This document shows positions 14,650 to 22,704 of a stretch of 32,694 bases of DNA, piece after piece. Source of the stretch: an uncultured Collinsella sp. (GTDB taxonomy: Bacteria > Actinomycetota > Coriobacteriia > Coriobacteriales > Coriobacteriaceae); the NCBI GenBank assembly GCA_958350755.1, contig CATWID010000015.1, forward strand, positions 1 through 32,694, in the 5' to 3' direction. Position 1 is the stretch's first letter, and each line of letters opens with the position of its first letter. The translations under genes and the position numbers were made by a program. The notes below the pieces were generated by a model. It saw only the letters and a program-made list of their open reading frames with translations, searched no databases and was not told where the DNA came from.

Positions 14650-15751
14650 GAAGAAAGTAATGCTCGTCTTCGGCACCCGCCCGGAGGCAATTAAGATGTG
14701 CCCGCTCGTCAACGAGCTGAAGGCGCGCACGGATGATTTCGAGACTGTGGTGACCGTGACCGGCCAGCACCGCGAGATGCTCGACCAGGTGCTGCGCGTC
14801 TTCGACGTGACTCCCGACCACGACCTTGCGATCATGAAGCCGGGCCAGACGCTGTTCGACGTGACGTGCGACGTGCTGCTCAAGCTCAGGGCCGTCCTCG
14901 AGGGCGAGAGGCCCGATGTCGTCCTGGTCCACGGAGACACCACGACCAGCTTCGCCGCGGCGCTCGCGTGCTTTTACCTTCAGATTCCCGTGGGCCACGT
15001 CGAGGCCGGCCTGCGCACGCACGACATCTACAGCCCCTGGCCGGAGGAGTTCAACCGCCAGGCGGTCGACATCGTGAGCGAGTACTACTTCGCCCCCACT
15101 GAGGCCAGCAAGCAGAACCTGCTGGACGAGGGCAAGCCGGAGTCGAAGATCTGGGTCACCGGGAACACCGGCATCGACGCCCTGCGCACCACCGTGCGCG
15201 GGGGCTACTCGCACCCCGAGCTCGACTGGGCGGAGGGCTCCCGTCTCATCCTCATCACGGCGCACCGCCGCGAGAACCTGGGCGAGCCCATGCACCGCAT
15301 GTTCCGCGCCATCCGCCGCGTGATGGAGGAGCACCCCGACACCAAGGCGATCTACCCCATCCACATGAACCCACTCGTCCGCAAGGCGGCGCACGAGGAG
15401 CTCGACGGCTTCGACAGGCTCCACATCATCGACCCGCTCGAGGTTCTCGACTTCCACAACTTCATGGCCGCGAGCCACCTCATCCTCACCGACTCGGGCG
15501 GCATCCAGGAGGAGGCGCCGAGCCTGGGCAAGCCGGTGCTCGTCATGCGCGATACCACCGAACGTCCCGAGGGTGTGGCGGCCGGCACGCTGAAGCTCGT
15601 GGGCACCGAGGAGGACGTCATTTACCGTGAGTTCAGCCGCCTGCTCTCTGACGAGTCTGAGTACGAGGCCATGAGCCACGCCTCCAACCCCTACGGAGAC
15701 GGGCATGCGAGCGAGCGGATTGCGGACGTGCTGGCAGGCCGGTCGCGATGA
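14642..15751 (+). CDS. wecB: UDP-N-acetylglucosamine 2-epimerase (non-hydrolysing)
   Basis: Interconverts UDP-GlcNAc and UDP-ManNAc. Family motifs: FGTRPEAIKMCPLV at the N-terminus, GQHREML, LVHGDTTTSFAAAL, GHVEAGLRTHDIYSPWPEE, TAHRRENLGEPM and DSGGIQEEAPSLGKPVL with TERPEG. The 369-aa length is standard. It overlaps the GT26 gene by 8 bp, and the pair would supply and use UDP-ManNAc. No UDP-ManNAc dehydrogenase (WecC) is in the window, so the neutral sugar is the likely product. Confidence 0.96.
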   Translation: MTKKKVMLVFGTRPEAIKMCPLVNELKARTDDFETVVTVTGQHREMLDQVLRVFDVTPDHDLAIMKPGQTLFDVTCDVLLKLRAVLEGERPDVVLVHGDTTTSFAAALACFYLQIPVGHVEAGLRTHDIYSPWPEEFNRQAVDIVSEYYFAPTEASKQNLLDEGKPESKIWVTGNTGIDALRTTVRGGYSHPELDWAEGSRLILITAHRRENLGEPMHRMFRAIRRVMEEHPDTKAIYPIHMNPLVRKAAHEELDGFDRLHIIDPLEVLDFHNFMAASHLILTDSGGIQEEAPSLGKPVLVMRDTTERPEGVAAGTLKLVGTEEDVIYREFSRLLSDESEYEAMSHASNPYGDGHASERIADVLAGRSR

Positions 15752-16858
15752 TTCGGGTCCTGCACATCATTCAACAGCTAGGGCCCGGAAGGGGCGGGGT
15801 GAGGACCTTCGTCTCCACGATGCTCGATTGCCCGGCTCCCGATATCGAGCAGAGCGTGCTGTCGGTGGGAAGAGTCGAAGGGGACAGGTTCGGAGAGCGA
15901 TTCTTCGGTCCTTTAATCGATAGCTACAGCCCGCTATTGGTTGGCACTCTGGGTGCGAAGCGCCTTGGCGCTTTTCTGTCGAAGCACCGTTTCGACATCG
16001 TTCAGATTCACACGAACAATGCGCTCGGCTTCGTCTTCGCCTCTGAGGCCAAAAAGACCGGAGTTCCCTCGCGCATCGTGCACTGCCATAACAGCGCGCT
16101 TGGCAGCACCTCGCGTTTGAAGAATATGGTCAACGTGGCCATGATAGAGAGGTTTCTCCCGTCGGCGAGTGAGCGCTGGGCATGCAGCGAGGTCGCAGGT
16201 GAATATCTCTTTCAGGGCGCTGGCTATGCCTTGGTGCACAACGGGGTCGATTCCGATAAATTCCGATTCTCGTCCTCTGACCGGGCTGCCGTTAGACATC
16301 GGCTTGGGATCCCGGGCGATGCCACCGTCATAGGGTTTGTTGGGGCGGGTATTCCTGCAAAAAACACACTGCGCGCCCTCGATATCTTCAATCAGCTGCG
16401 CTCCAGTGAGGCCGATTCCTGCCTTCTGCTCTTCGGCCAAGCCGAGGAACTTCCCCTTGCGAAGGAGAGGGCGGCTGAATTGGGGGCTGGGCGAATCGGC
16501 GGTTTTCATCGGTACTGTTGACGATATCTGGAGGTACTACAGCGCCATGGACGCGCTGCTCGCCCCCTCTTTCCACGAGGGGCTCCCGATTGCCTTCATT
16601 GAGGCCCAGGCAAATGGACTGCCCATCCTCAGCTCTGACGCGGTTACCCAGGAGGCCGATCTGACGGGCCTTCTCCAGCGAGCAGGGCTTTCGCTTTCCG
16701 ACAAGGAGTGGGCCGATTTGCTGGAAGCCTGCGCCGGCAAAAGGGAAATTACCGCCAAGGTCGACTACGTTCCGTTTCTCGATAAAGCGGGTTACACCAC
16801 GCGGTCGCTCTACAAGCAGCTCTCTGATCGCTATAGATATATGACTAAAGGGGCGTAA
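15748..16858 (+). pseudogene. GT4 glycosyltransferase, frameshifted
   Basis: The first frame (15748-16521) holds the N-domain (HIIQQLGPGRGGVRTF) and VHNGVDSDKFRF. It then loses the frame and stops at GFHRYC. The next frame continues the same protein with AVFIGTVDDIWRYYSAMDAL and the GT4 donor motif HEGLPIAFIEAQANGLPIL, to 16858. The shift is at or near the G5 run at 16482-16486, where one extra base (or two missing) explains it. Joined, the protein would be about 369 aa, normal for GT4. It overlaps the wecB stop (ATGA). Either an inactivated gene, a variable allele or a sequencing error. Confidence 0.85.
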
Positions 16859-16859
16859 T

Positions 16860-17726
16860 ATGCCGACTGAATATTTATCCATGCAAGAGGTGAAAGATGC
16901 CGAACTACGTCTCCTTCGCATTTTCGACTCCTACTGCCGAGAGAACAATCTACGATACTCAATGGGCTCCGGAACTCTGCTCGGTGCGGTTAGGCACAAG
17001 GGGTTCATTCCCTGGGATGACGATATCGATGTCGTTATGCCTGTTGAGGATTATAGGAAATTTCTAAAAAGTTTCGGTTCACGTGCTGGAGCAGAGTTAT
17101 CACATGTCAAGCTTGCCAGCCAGCTGAACTCTAAAGTTTCTGCTGCGATTCCTTTTGAAAAACTGGTTGATACCAGCATTGAAGTAAAGTCTGCATTCAT
17201 TGCAGAGGGAATCCGCGAATATGTGTGGATCGATATCTTTCCGATTGTTTCTTTCGAAAGTGAAGCCGAAGCCAGCAAGGCCTGGGATGCAGCAGTTCGA
17301 TATAAGTACCTGTTCCAAGCATCAAGATGGAGCTCGGGACAGCCAGGAGTTGCTGGCTGCTTCAAAACCGTCTTCGGCACGCTTGCCAGGCACACCCCTC
17401 TGCAACAGTGGGCTCTCGGTAAGCTAAGAACGATGACGGATAACGGTTGCTTTTCGACTATCGGCACTGCTGCCAATCTAGCTTGGGCGGTCAGTCAGTC
17501 GCTGGAGGTTTTCCCAGCAAGCCTGTTTAGCAACTTGGTTGAATACGAATTCGAAAATGAACAGTTCTTTGGCTTTGAGGATGCGGACCGCTATCTCTCG
17601 ATAATGTACGGGGACTATATGTCACTTCCGCCTGCCGACAAACGTATTGCGCATGAGTTGAAGGCCTGGCGTGTCAGCGCTTCCAACAACTTCGACCCTA
17701 CGAGCAGCGGAAGCACCGATGAATAG
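16860..17726 (+). CDS. LicD-family phosphotransferase
   Basis: LicD proteins transfer phosphocholine or a related phospho-alcohol from a CDP donor to a sugar of a surface polymer. The nucleotidyltransferase-like core is clear: SMGSGTLLGAVRHKGFIPWD followed by Asp-Asp-Ile-Asp-Val (acidic cluster at residues 53-57), then EYVWIDIFPIVSF. The C-terminus includes YLSIMYGDYMSLPPADKRI, typical of LicD. Length 288 aa. The donor could come from the CDP-alcohol enzymes at the end of the operon. Base composition is more AT-rich than in the first three biosynthetic genes. The substrate is not decidable from the sequence: choline, ethanolamine, ribitol or another alcohol. Confidence 0.9.
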   Translation: MPTEYLSMQEVKDAELRLLRIFDSYCRENNLRYSMGSGTLLGAVRHKGFIPWDDDIDVVMPVEDYRKFLKSFGSRAGAELSHVKLASQLNSKVSAAIPFEKLVDTSIEVKSAFIAEGIREYVWIDIFPIVSFESEAEASKAWDAAVRYKYLFQASRWSSGQPGVAGCFKTVFGTLARHTPLQQWALGKLRTMTDNGCFSTIGTAANLAWAVSQSLEVFPASLFSNLVEYEFENEQFFGFEDADRYLSIMYGDYMSLPPADKRIAHELKAWRVSASNNFDPTSSGSTDE

Positions 17727-18274
17727 GATTGCTAAGGCTCTTAAATGGGGCGCCTCCGCCCTACGGGTGCTAAGGGTGCGCATTGTGGCCGGAAATCGGC
17801 TCAAGATCGCCTCAGGCAAACCATTGTACCTGGGCAAGGGCACACGGTTGATTTTGGGCGAGGGCGCCTCCCTCAGCATCGGTGCGGGCGTTTATTTGAG
17901 CCCTGAATGCATCGTACAGGTCAATAAAGGCGCAACTTTAGTACTGGAAGACGGCGTCTACATGAACGAGGGCTGCCGAGTGACGGTAGTCGAATCCGCC
18001 CGCATCGGTGCAGACACGCTCCTTGGTCCTAATGTCCAGATTTATGACCACGACCACGAATTCGATCGCAGGGGGGGTTAGCTCGAAGTTACTCCACGCG
18101 CCGGTTTCGATCGGTCATCGTTGTTGGCTTTGCGCTAATACGGTCGTTACGCGCGGCTGCACGATTGCGTGTTGCTCTCTTGTTTCAGCGAACTCTGTTG
18201 TCACGCGCGACCTTAACGAAGCGGGCGCTCTGTACGCCGGGGCGCCCGCTCGGTTGATTAAGAGATACGACTAG
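17719..18274 (+). pseudogene. Hexapeptide-repeat acetyltransferase, frameshifted in a G7 tract
   Basis: A left-handed beta-helix O-acyltransferase of the WbbJ/LacA type. The start at 17719 overlaps the licD-like stop (ATGAATAG). The frame runs through repeats such as VYLSPECIVQVNKGATL and QIYDHDHEFDR, then stops at a TAG directly after seven Gs (18071-18077). The next frame continues the family exactly: APVSIGHRCWLCANTVVTRG, SANSVVTRDL and AGAPARLIKRY. Removing one G (six instead of seven) restores a 184-aa protein of normal length. This looks like a phase-OFF allele or a homopolymer error. The second acetyltransferase of the operon is intact. Confidence 0.87.
18071..18077 (+). repeat. G7 homopolymer at the acetyltransferase frameshift
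   Basis: Seven consecutive Gs lie exactly at the break between the two reading frames. A slip to six or nine would restore the frame. Confidence 0.9.
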
Positions 18275-18289
18275 AAGGCCTATTTAAAC

Positions 18290-19327
18290 GTGGATCAAAA
18301 TCTGAAATTAACCCTAATCGTGCCCGTGTACAACGTTAGACGCTATCTTAAACGGTGTGTCCGCTCCATTCTGGAACAGTCGTACTCGGTGTTCGAGGTA
18401 CTGCTCATCGACGACGGGTCGACCGACGGGTCGGGCGAGCTGTGTGATCGACTCTCCTTTGAGAACGATCGCGTGCGAACAGTGCATAAGGAGAACGCAG
18501 GGCTTGGTTTCGCGCGTAACACGGGACTCGATAATCTGCTTCCAGAGACCACACATGTTATGTTCGTTGATTCCGACGACTGGCTCGAGTCCGACATGGT
18601 CGAGACGTTCGCCCGCGCCATCGAGGACACAGGAGCGGATTGTGTTCTGGGTGGGTTCACCAAGCGCGACGGAGAGGGAAACCCTCAGTTCGAGTTTAAG
18701 CTCGAGGATGCCGTGTGGGAAGGTGAAAGACTGGCGAAGAGGCTCGTCCCCCGCGTGTGCGGCAGCGCGCCCGAGGCGTCCGACTCGATTCCAATGTCGG
18801 CATGTTCGTCTATATTCGCAAAGTCGAACATAGACGAACATGCTCTGCGCTTTCCCTCAGAGCGCGAGGTAATCAGCGAAGACTTCGTCTTTAAATACAG
18901 GTACCTCCGGACTTGCAACAAGGTGGTGACGACGAGTTGCGTGGGATATTCGTACCGCACGAATCTCTCCTCACTCACCACTTCTTATAGACCGGATCGC
19001 TTCGACGCTTGTCTGTTCTTCTACGACTACGCCCTTCGACTTGTGGCAGGCTCGCCTTCGGAGGCGGAATGCGTTTTGAGGTTAAAAAAGACCCTGTTTA
19101 TCAATATGAAGATGTGCATTTCGCAGGAAGTGCCTCGCGTAAGCGGTAAGAGCCGCCGCGATGCCTGCCGTGCCATACGCACTATGGCGGTCGACGAACG
19201 TCTGCTGAAAGTGATTAATGACTACCCATGCGAGAGACTCGGCTTTAAGCAGAAGGCCTTCGTGCAGTTGCTAAGGCACCAGGCCGTAAACGTTCTCTAC
19301 ATGGCTGCGGTTCAGGGGGTCATCTAG
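18290..19327 (+). CDS. GT2-family glycosyltransferase
   Basis: A GT-A-fold inverting transferase adding a sugar to the repeat unit at the cytoplasmic face. The N-terminus carries LTLIVPVYNVRRYLKRCVRS, VLLIDDGSTDGSGELC, ENAGLGFARNTGLD and the metal-binding FVDSDDWLE. The C-terminal half (to 345 aa) is variable and helical, as in WaaV/EpsJ-like enzymes. The start is a GTG with AAGGCC upstream. Donor and acceptor sugars cannot be told from the sequence. Confidence 0.92.
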   Translation: MDQNLKLTLIVPVYNVRRYLKRCVRSILEQSYSVFEVLLIDDGSTDGSGELCDRLSFENDRVRTVHKENAGLGFARNTGLDNLLPETTHVMFVDSDDWLESDMVETFARAIEDTGADCVLGGFTKRDGEGNPQFEFKLEDAVWEGERLAKRLVPRVCGSAPEASDSIPMSACSSIFAKSNIDEHALRFPSEREVISEDFVFKYRYLRTCNKVVTTSCVGYSYRTNLSSLTTSYRPDRFDACLFFYDYALRLVAGSPSEAECVLRLKKTLFINMKMCISQEVPRVSGKSRRDACRAIRTMAVDERLLKVINDYPCERLGFKQKAFVQLLRHQAVNVLYMAAVQGVI

Positions 19328-19342
19328 ATTGGAGACGCAAAC

Positions 19343-20038
19343 ATGGCTTTGAGAGACGTGGTGAGGAAGGTTTACAACAAGCTCCTCGTGAATAACGAGG
19401 GGTATTTGAAGTACCTACGTTCATGCGGCGTCACTATTGGTGAGGACGTCACGTTCCATTGCCCCGGCGACACGCGCGTCGACATCACCGACCCGCATCT
19501 TCTGACAATCGGCGACCACGTTAACCTCACGGGGCCCATTACTATCCTTACCCATGACTACGGCTGGTCAGTAGTCAAGGGCAAGACGGGCGAAATTCTG
19601 GGCAACGAGAAACCGGTCACCATCGGCAACAACGTCTTCGTCGGGTGGGGCGCCACCATCCTTTGCGGCACGACTATCGAGGACAACGTGATTATCGGCG
19701 CCCATGCTGTGGTGAGCGGTCATGTCGAGGGCAATTCTGTTTGGGGGGGGGTGCCCGCTCGGCGAATCTGCTCATTGGAACACTATCGGGAGAAGAGAGC
19801 CGCAGCGCAGGTCGAGGAAGCCAAGGAATACGTGCGGAGATTCCGTTCAAGGTGGGGCCGCAATCCCAAGCCCGAGGAGATTCGTGAGTACTTCCCGCTA
19901 TTCGCAGACCCCGAGCATCTCTGCGGTGTGCATGAGTCGCAGGCGAGCTTGATGGGGACGTGGGATGAGAGCCTAAAGTGGATGAAGAGCGCTAAACAAT
20001 ACAAGGATTACAACGACTTCATCGATGACTGTAAATAA
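19343..20038 (+). CDS. Hexapeptide-repeat acetyltransferase with a G9 tract
   Basis: A beta-helix O-acetyltransferase, intact at 231 aa. Repeats include GEDVTFHCPGDTRVDI, IGDHVNLTGPITILTHDYGW with the catalytic-type His, and IGNNVFVGWGATILCGTTI, closing with SVWGGVPARRI. About 75 further residues beyond the usual family end (FRSRWGRNPKPEEIREYFPL and onward) are not recognised. Nine Gs (19743-19751) encode part of the Trp-Gly-Gly-Val turn, so gain or loss of one G would remove the last coil and this extension. GGAG precedes the ATG. It probably O-acetylates a sugar of the polymer. Confidence 0.88.
   Translation: MALRDVVRKVYNKLLVNNEGYLKYLRSCGVTIGEDVTFHCPGDTRVDITDPHLLTIGDHVNLTGPITILTHDYGWSVVKGKTGEILGNEKPVTIGNNVFVGWGATILCGTTIEDNVIIGAHAVVSGHVEGNSVWGGVPARRICSLEHYREKRAAAQVEEAKEYVRRFRSRWGRNPKPEEIREYFPLFADPEHLCGVHESQASLMGTWDESLKWMKSAKQYKDYNDFIDDCK
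19743..19751 (+). repeat. G9 homopolymer inside an acetyltransferase gene
   Basis: Nine consecutive Gs, in frame here, encode the end of Trp, Gly, Gly and the first base of Val. Tracts of this length slip readily in other bacteria. Confidence 0.92.
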
Positions 20039-20072
20039 AGCACGATCATCCCGCGCTTTCAGAAAGGATGAA

Positions 20073-21302
20073 ATGTCAATAGATAAATCGGTGCGGAAAA
20101 TGAGTGTCCGTCTGACCGTCGATGAATTCGCATTCATCGTCAGCATGGGCATCGCGCTTAACACTCAGGTAGCGGGTTACGACATCCCGAATGTTGTCGT
20201 ATACGGGATATCCGTTTTTTGGATCGTCGTTGCTTTATCAAGGACCGTTTCTACTAGCGGCCCTCTCAACCGAGGGCTTAAGCCACTTGGAATAAGGTTC
20301 GCACTGCCAAAAATGCTGATTCTGCTGTATTCCTACTTTCTATTTGTTACGGGCCTATCATCCTCGGGGCACCCAGGGGGTTTCAATCAGTTCATTGCTG
20401 TTGCACTCCCAATCGCGTCTGTTTATCTTTATGGCAAAAAGACCATCGATCTTGTCTTTTATTCATGCCTCGTCTCGTTTCTTTTTGTTGTTCCGTATAC
20501 GTGCATGATTGCGGGTATTGGTTGTCTAGTCGCACCCATTGAAGCTATGTTTAATTCTTTGGCGTTCAACCCATTCGAAACGCATCAGTTTACCTTCACT
20601 GCTGCCTTCTTGTCGGTTTATTACCTCTTGATCGATTGCGAACGGGGGAGGGGAATCAAAACAATTGCGTCTCTTACAATGTGCTTCATGGGTTTTAAGC
20701 GAATTGTCCTTCTTGCGATCGTCGTGGTTGTTGTGGCCCACGTTATTCATAGTCATTTAGGGAAGAAAGCCGGGGCGCAGATTTACTCGGCTGGTTTGTT
20801 TTTGCTGGCAGTCTGCTGTTTCGTCTTTGTCGTGCTGTTGTATAACGGCTTCATCTCTAGCTGGATGTCGGGTCACTCTCTAAATGTAATGGGTAGAAAC
20901 TACTATTGGCAGGTCACCGTTGACAATAGTGTGTTTAGCCCTCTCTATATCGGTGCGGGTGTCAACTCGCTTACGCATTTGTTTACGACAACTTATTCTT
21001 ACCTGCATGTCGGTGGAGTCCATTGCGACATCCTTAAGTATTACTATGAAATTGGTTTTTTCGGATTTCTTTGCTGGCTCGGATATTTTCTTGTCTATCT
21101 CCCGGCTTGGATTCACAAGGTGTGCGACGAGGAAACCTTCAACGCGTATGTTCTGATCACCTTATTCATGTTCGTCCTATTTTTTACGGACAACGTCGAT
21201 ATTTATTACGGGTCGCAGCTCTTGTTCGCCGCAATCCCCATGGTTGTATGGTTGAAATCACGCTCCTCTTTAGAAGAGGGGGGCGAAAATGGGACGGTAT
21301 AA
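20073..21302 (+). CDS. wzy: Polysaccharide polymerase (Wzy-like)
   Basis: A 409-aa integral membrane protein with many hydrophobic segments (for example FAFIVSMGIALNTQV, MLILLYSYFLFVTGLSS, FLFVVPYTCMIAGIGCLV, IVLLAIVVVVVAHVI, AGLFLLAVCCFVFVVLLY) and a long extracytoplasmic part near residue 300 ending in HVGGVHCDILKYYYEIGFFG. That pattern, with a conserved-looking His-Cys-Asp and Tyr-rich turn, is usual in O-antigen or capsule polymerases, which join repeat units outside the membrane. Primary sequence is too variable for a specific linkage. GAAAGGA precedes the ATG. It lies directly before the flippase gene and overlaps it by 14 bp. A G6 run (21278-21283) lies near its 3' end. Confidence 0.8.
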   Translation: MSIDKSVRKMSVRLTVDEFAFIVSMGIALNTQVAGYDIPNVVVYGISVFWIVVALSRTVSTSGPLNRGLKPLGIRFALPKMLILLYSYFLFVTGLSSSGHPGGFNQFIAVALPIASVYLYGKKTIDLVFYSCLVSFLFVVPYTCMIAGIGCLVAPIEAMFNSLAFNPFETHQFTFTAAFLSVYYLLIDCERGRGIKTIASLTMCFMGFKRIVLLAIVVVVVAHVIHSHLGKKAGAQIYSAGLFLLAVCCFVFVVLLYNGFISSWMSGHSLNVMGRNYYWQVTVDNSVFSPLYIGAGVNSLTHLFTTTYSYLHVGGVHCDILKYYYEIGFFGFLCWLGYFLVYLPAWIHKVCDEETFNAYVLITLFMFVLFFTDNVDIYYGSQLLFAAIPMVVWLKSRSSLEEGGENGTV

Positions 21303-22704
21303 ATATCTGTTAAAAAACGTTGGGCTTCTCACAATCAGTAATTTTGCTACCAAATTGCTGAGTTTTTTCCTGGTTCCGTTATATACAAGCGTCCTAACGA
21401 CTGGAGAGTACGGTACCTATGACGTCTTCTATACAACTGTCGGGGTTCTACTGCCAATTGTTACTTTAAATATTCAAGAGGGCGTGCTTAGATTCTCTTT
21501 GGATAGGGACTATGACAAAGATGGCGTTGCGACGGTTGGATTCAGGTGCACCCTCTTAGGAACCGCTCTCGTAATGGTGGGGCTGTTAATCGTTAACCGG
21601 ACTGCCCTATTTGAGCTCACTCCTTTGTATTCTTTTTACTTTCTATTGATGTTCGCGTCGCAGGCCTTTTCAGGACTATTGCTCTTTTATGCGCGTGGAG
21701 TTGATAAAATTGCCGATTTATCCATCTCTGGTGTCCTCGGATCGTTCATTACGATTCTGCTTAACGTCGTCTTGCTCGTTCCCCTTAACATGGGGCTTGA
21801 TGGCTATTTTCTTGCAAATATCCTTGGCCCACTTAGTCAATTTATTTTCCTTGTTATCAAGACGGGAATCCTAAAACATATACGGCTCTTTTCTGCATAT
21901 AAAGTAGAGACTAAAGAGCTTATTGTCTATTCGCTCCCACTTGCTGCCAACAGCATTGCCTGGTGGGTGACAAGTGTCTCTGACCGCTACGTTGTCATAT
22001 TCTTCTGTGGCTTGGCGGCAAATGGTATCTACTCAGTCGCCTCCAAGATTCCTTCGATTCTGAGCATCTTACAAAATATCTTCAGTCAAGCCTGGACCCT
22101 CTCGGTCGTAAAAGACTACGACCCTGATGACAGCAATGGGTTCTTTGCCCAGACGTATTCAATATACAACTGTATGCTCACCATTGTCTGTTCTGCGATC
22201 ATCGTTTTAGATAAGGTGTTTGCCCGCTTTCTTTATGCGAACGATTTTTTCGTTGCTTGGCAGTACGTCCCCTGGCTGACGATTGCGATTATCTTCGGCG
22301 CTCTCTCAAACTATCTCGGCGGTTTTTTCACCGCTGTGAAAGACACCAAGAGCTTTGCAACATCTTCTGCTGCCGGAGCTATCACCAATCTTGTGCTGAA
22401 CCTCATTTTCGTTCCTTTCTTTGGTCCTATGGCAGCCGCTATTTCCACAACTATTTGCTATGTGGAAGTTTGGATTCTCAGACTCGTTCGTGCCAAGTGC
22501 TACGTGAGGATCCGCATCAATCTCGTGCGCGATGTCGCTACTTACGCTCTTTTGATAGCTCAGTCCCTCACCCTTCTTTTAATTACTGATGAGATAGGTA
22601 TGTATGCGCTCTTGTTCGCACTTTTTATCGCCGTCCTAGTTCTCTACGCGAAGGACCTTGCCGATGTGATGAAGAAGTTGTTTTCGATAAAAGGAGTTAG
22701 GTGA
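21289..22704 (+). CDS. wzx: Lipid-linked oligosaccharide flippase (Wzx-like)
   Basis: A 471-aa multi-span protein of the MOP/polysaccharide-transport superfamily that moves the undecaprenyl-linked repeat unit across the membrane. The N-terminus is typical: LLTISNFATKLLSFFLVPLY, then GEYGTYDVFYTTVGVLLPIV and EGVLRFSLDRD. About a dozen or more hydrophobic helices follow, with SDRYVVIFFCGLAANGIYSV in the middle. It overlaps wzy and ends TGATG on the next gene, indicating translational coupling. Codon use is markedly more AT-rich than in the housekeeping genes, suggesting import of this block. Confidence 0.9.
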   Translation: MGRYKYLLKNVGLLTISNFATKLLSFFLVPLYTSVLTTGEYGTYDVFYTTVGVLLPIVTLNIQEGVLRFSLDRDYDKDGVATVGFRCTLLGTALVMVGLLIVNRTALFELTPLYSFYFLLMFASQAFSGLLLFYARGVDKIADLSISGVLGSFITILLNVVLLVPLNMGLDGYFLANILGPLSQFIFLVIKTGILKHIRLFSAYKVETKELIVYSLPLAANSIAWWVTSVSDRYVVIFFCGLAANGIYSVASKIPSILSILQNIFSQAWTLSVVKDYDPDDSNGFFAQTYSIYNCMLTIVCSAIIVLDKVFARFLYANDFFVAWQYVPWLTIAIIFGALSNYLGGFFTAVKDTKSFATSSAAGAITNLVLNLIFVPFFGPMAAAISTTICYVEVWILRLVRAKCYVRIRINLVRDVATYALLIAQSLTLLLITDEIGMYALLFALFIAVLVLYAKDLADVMKKLFSIKGVR

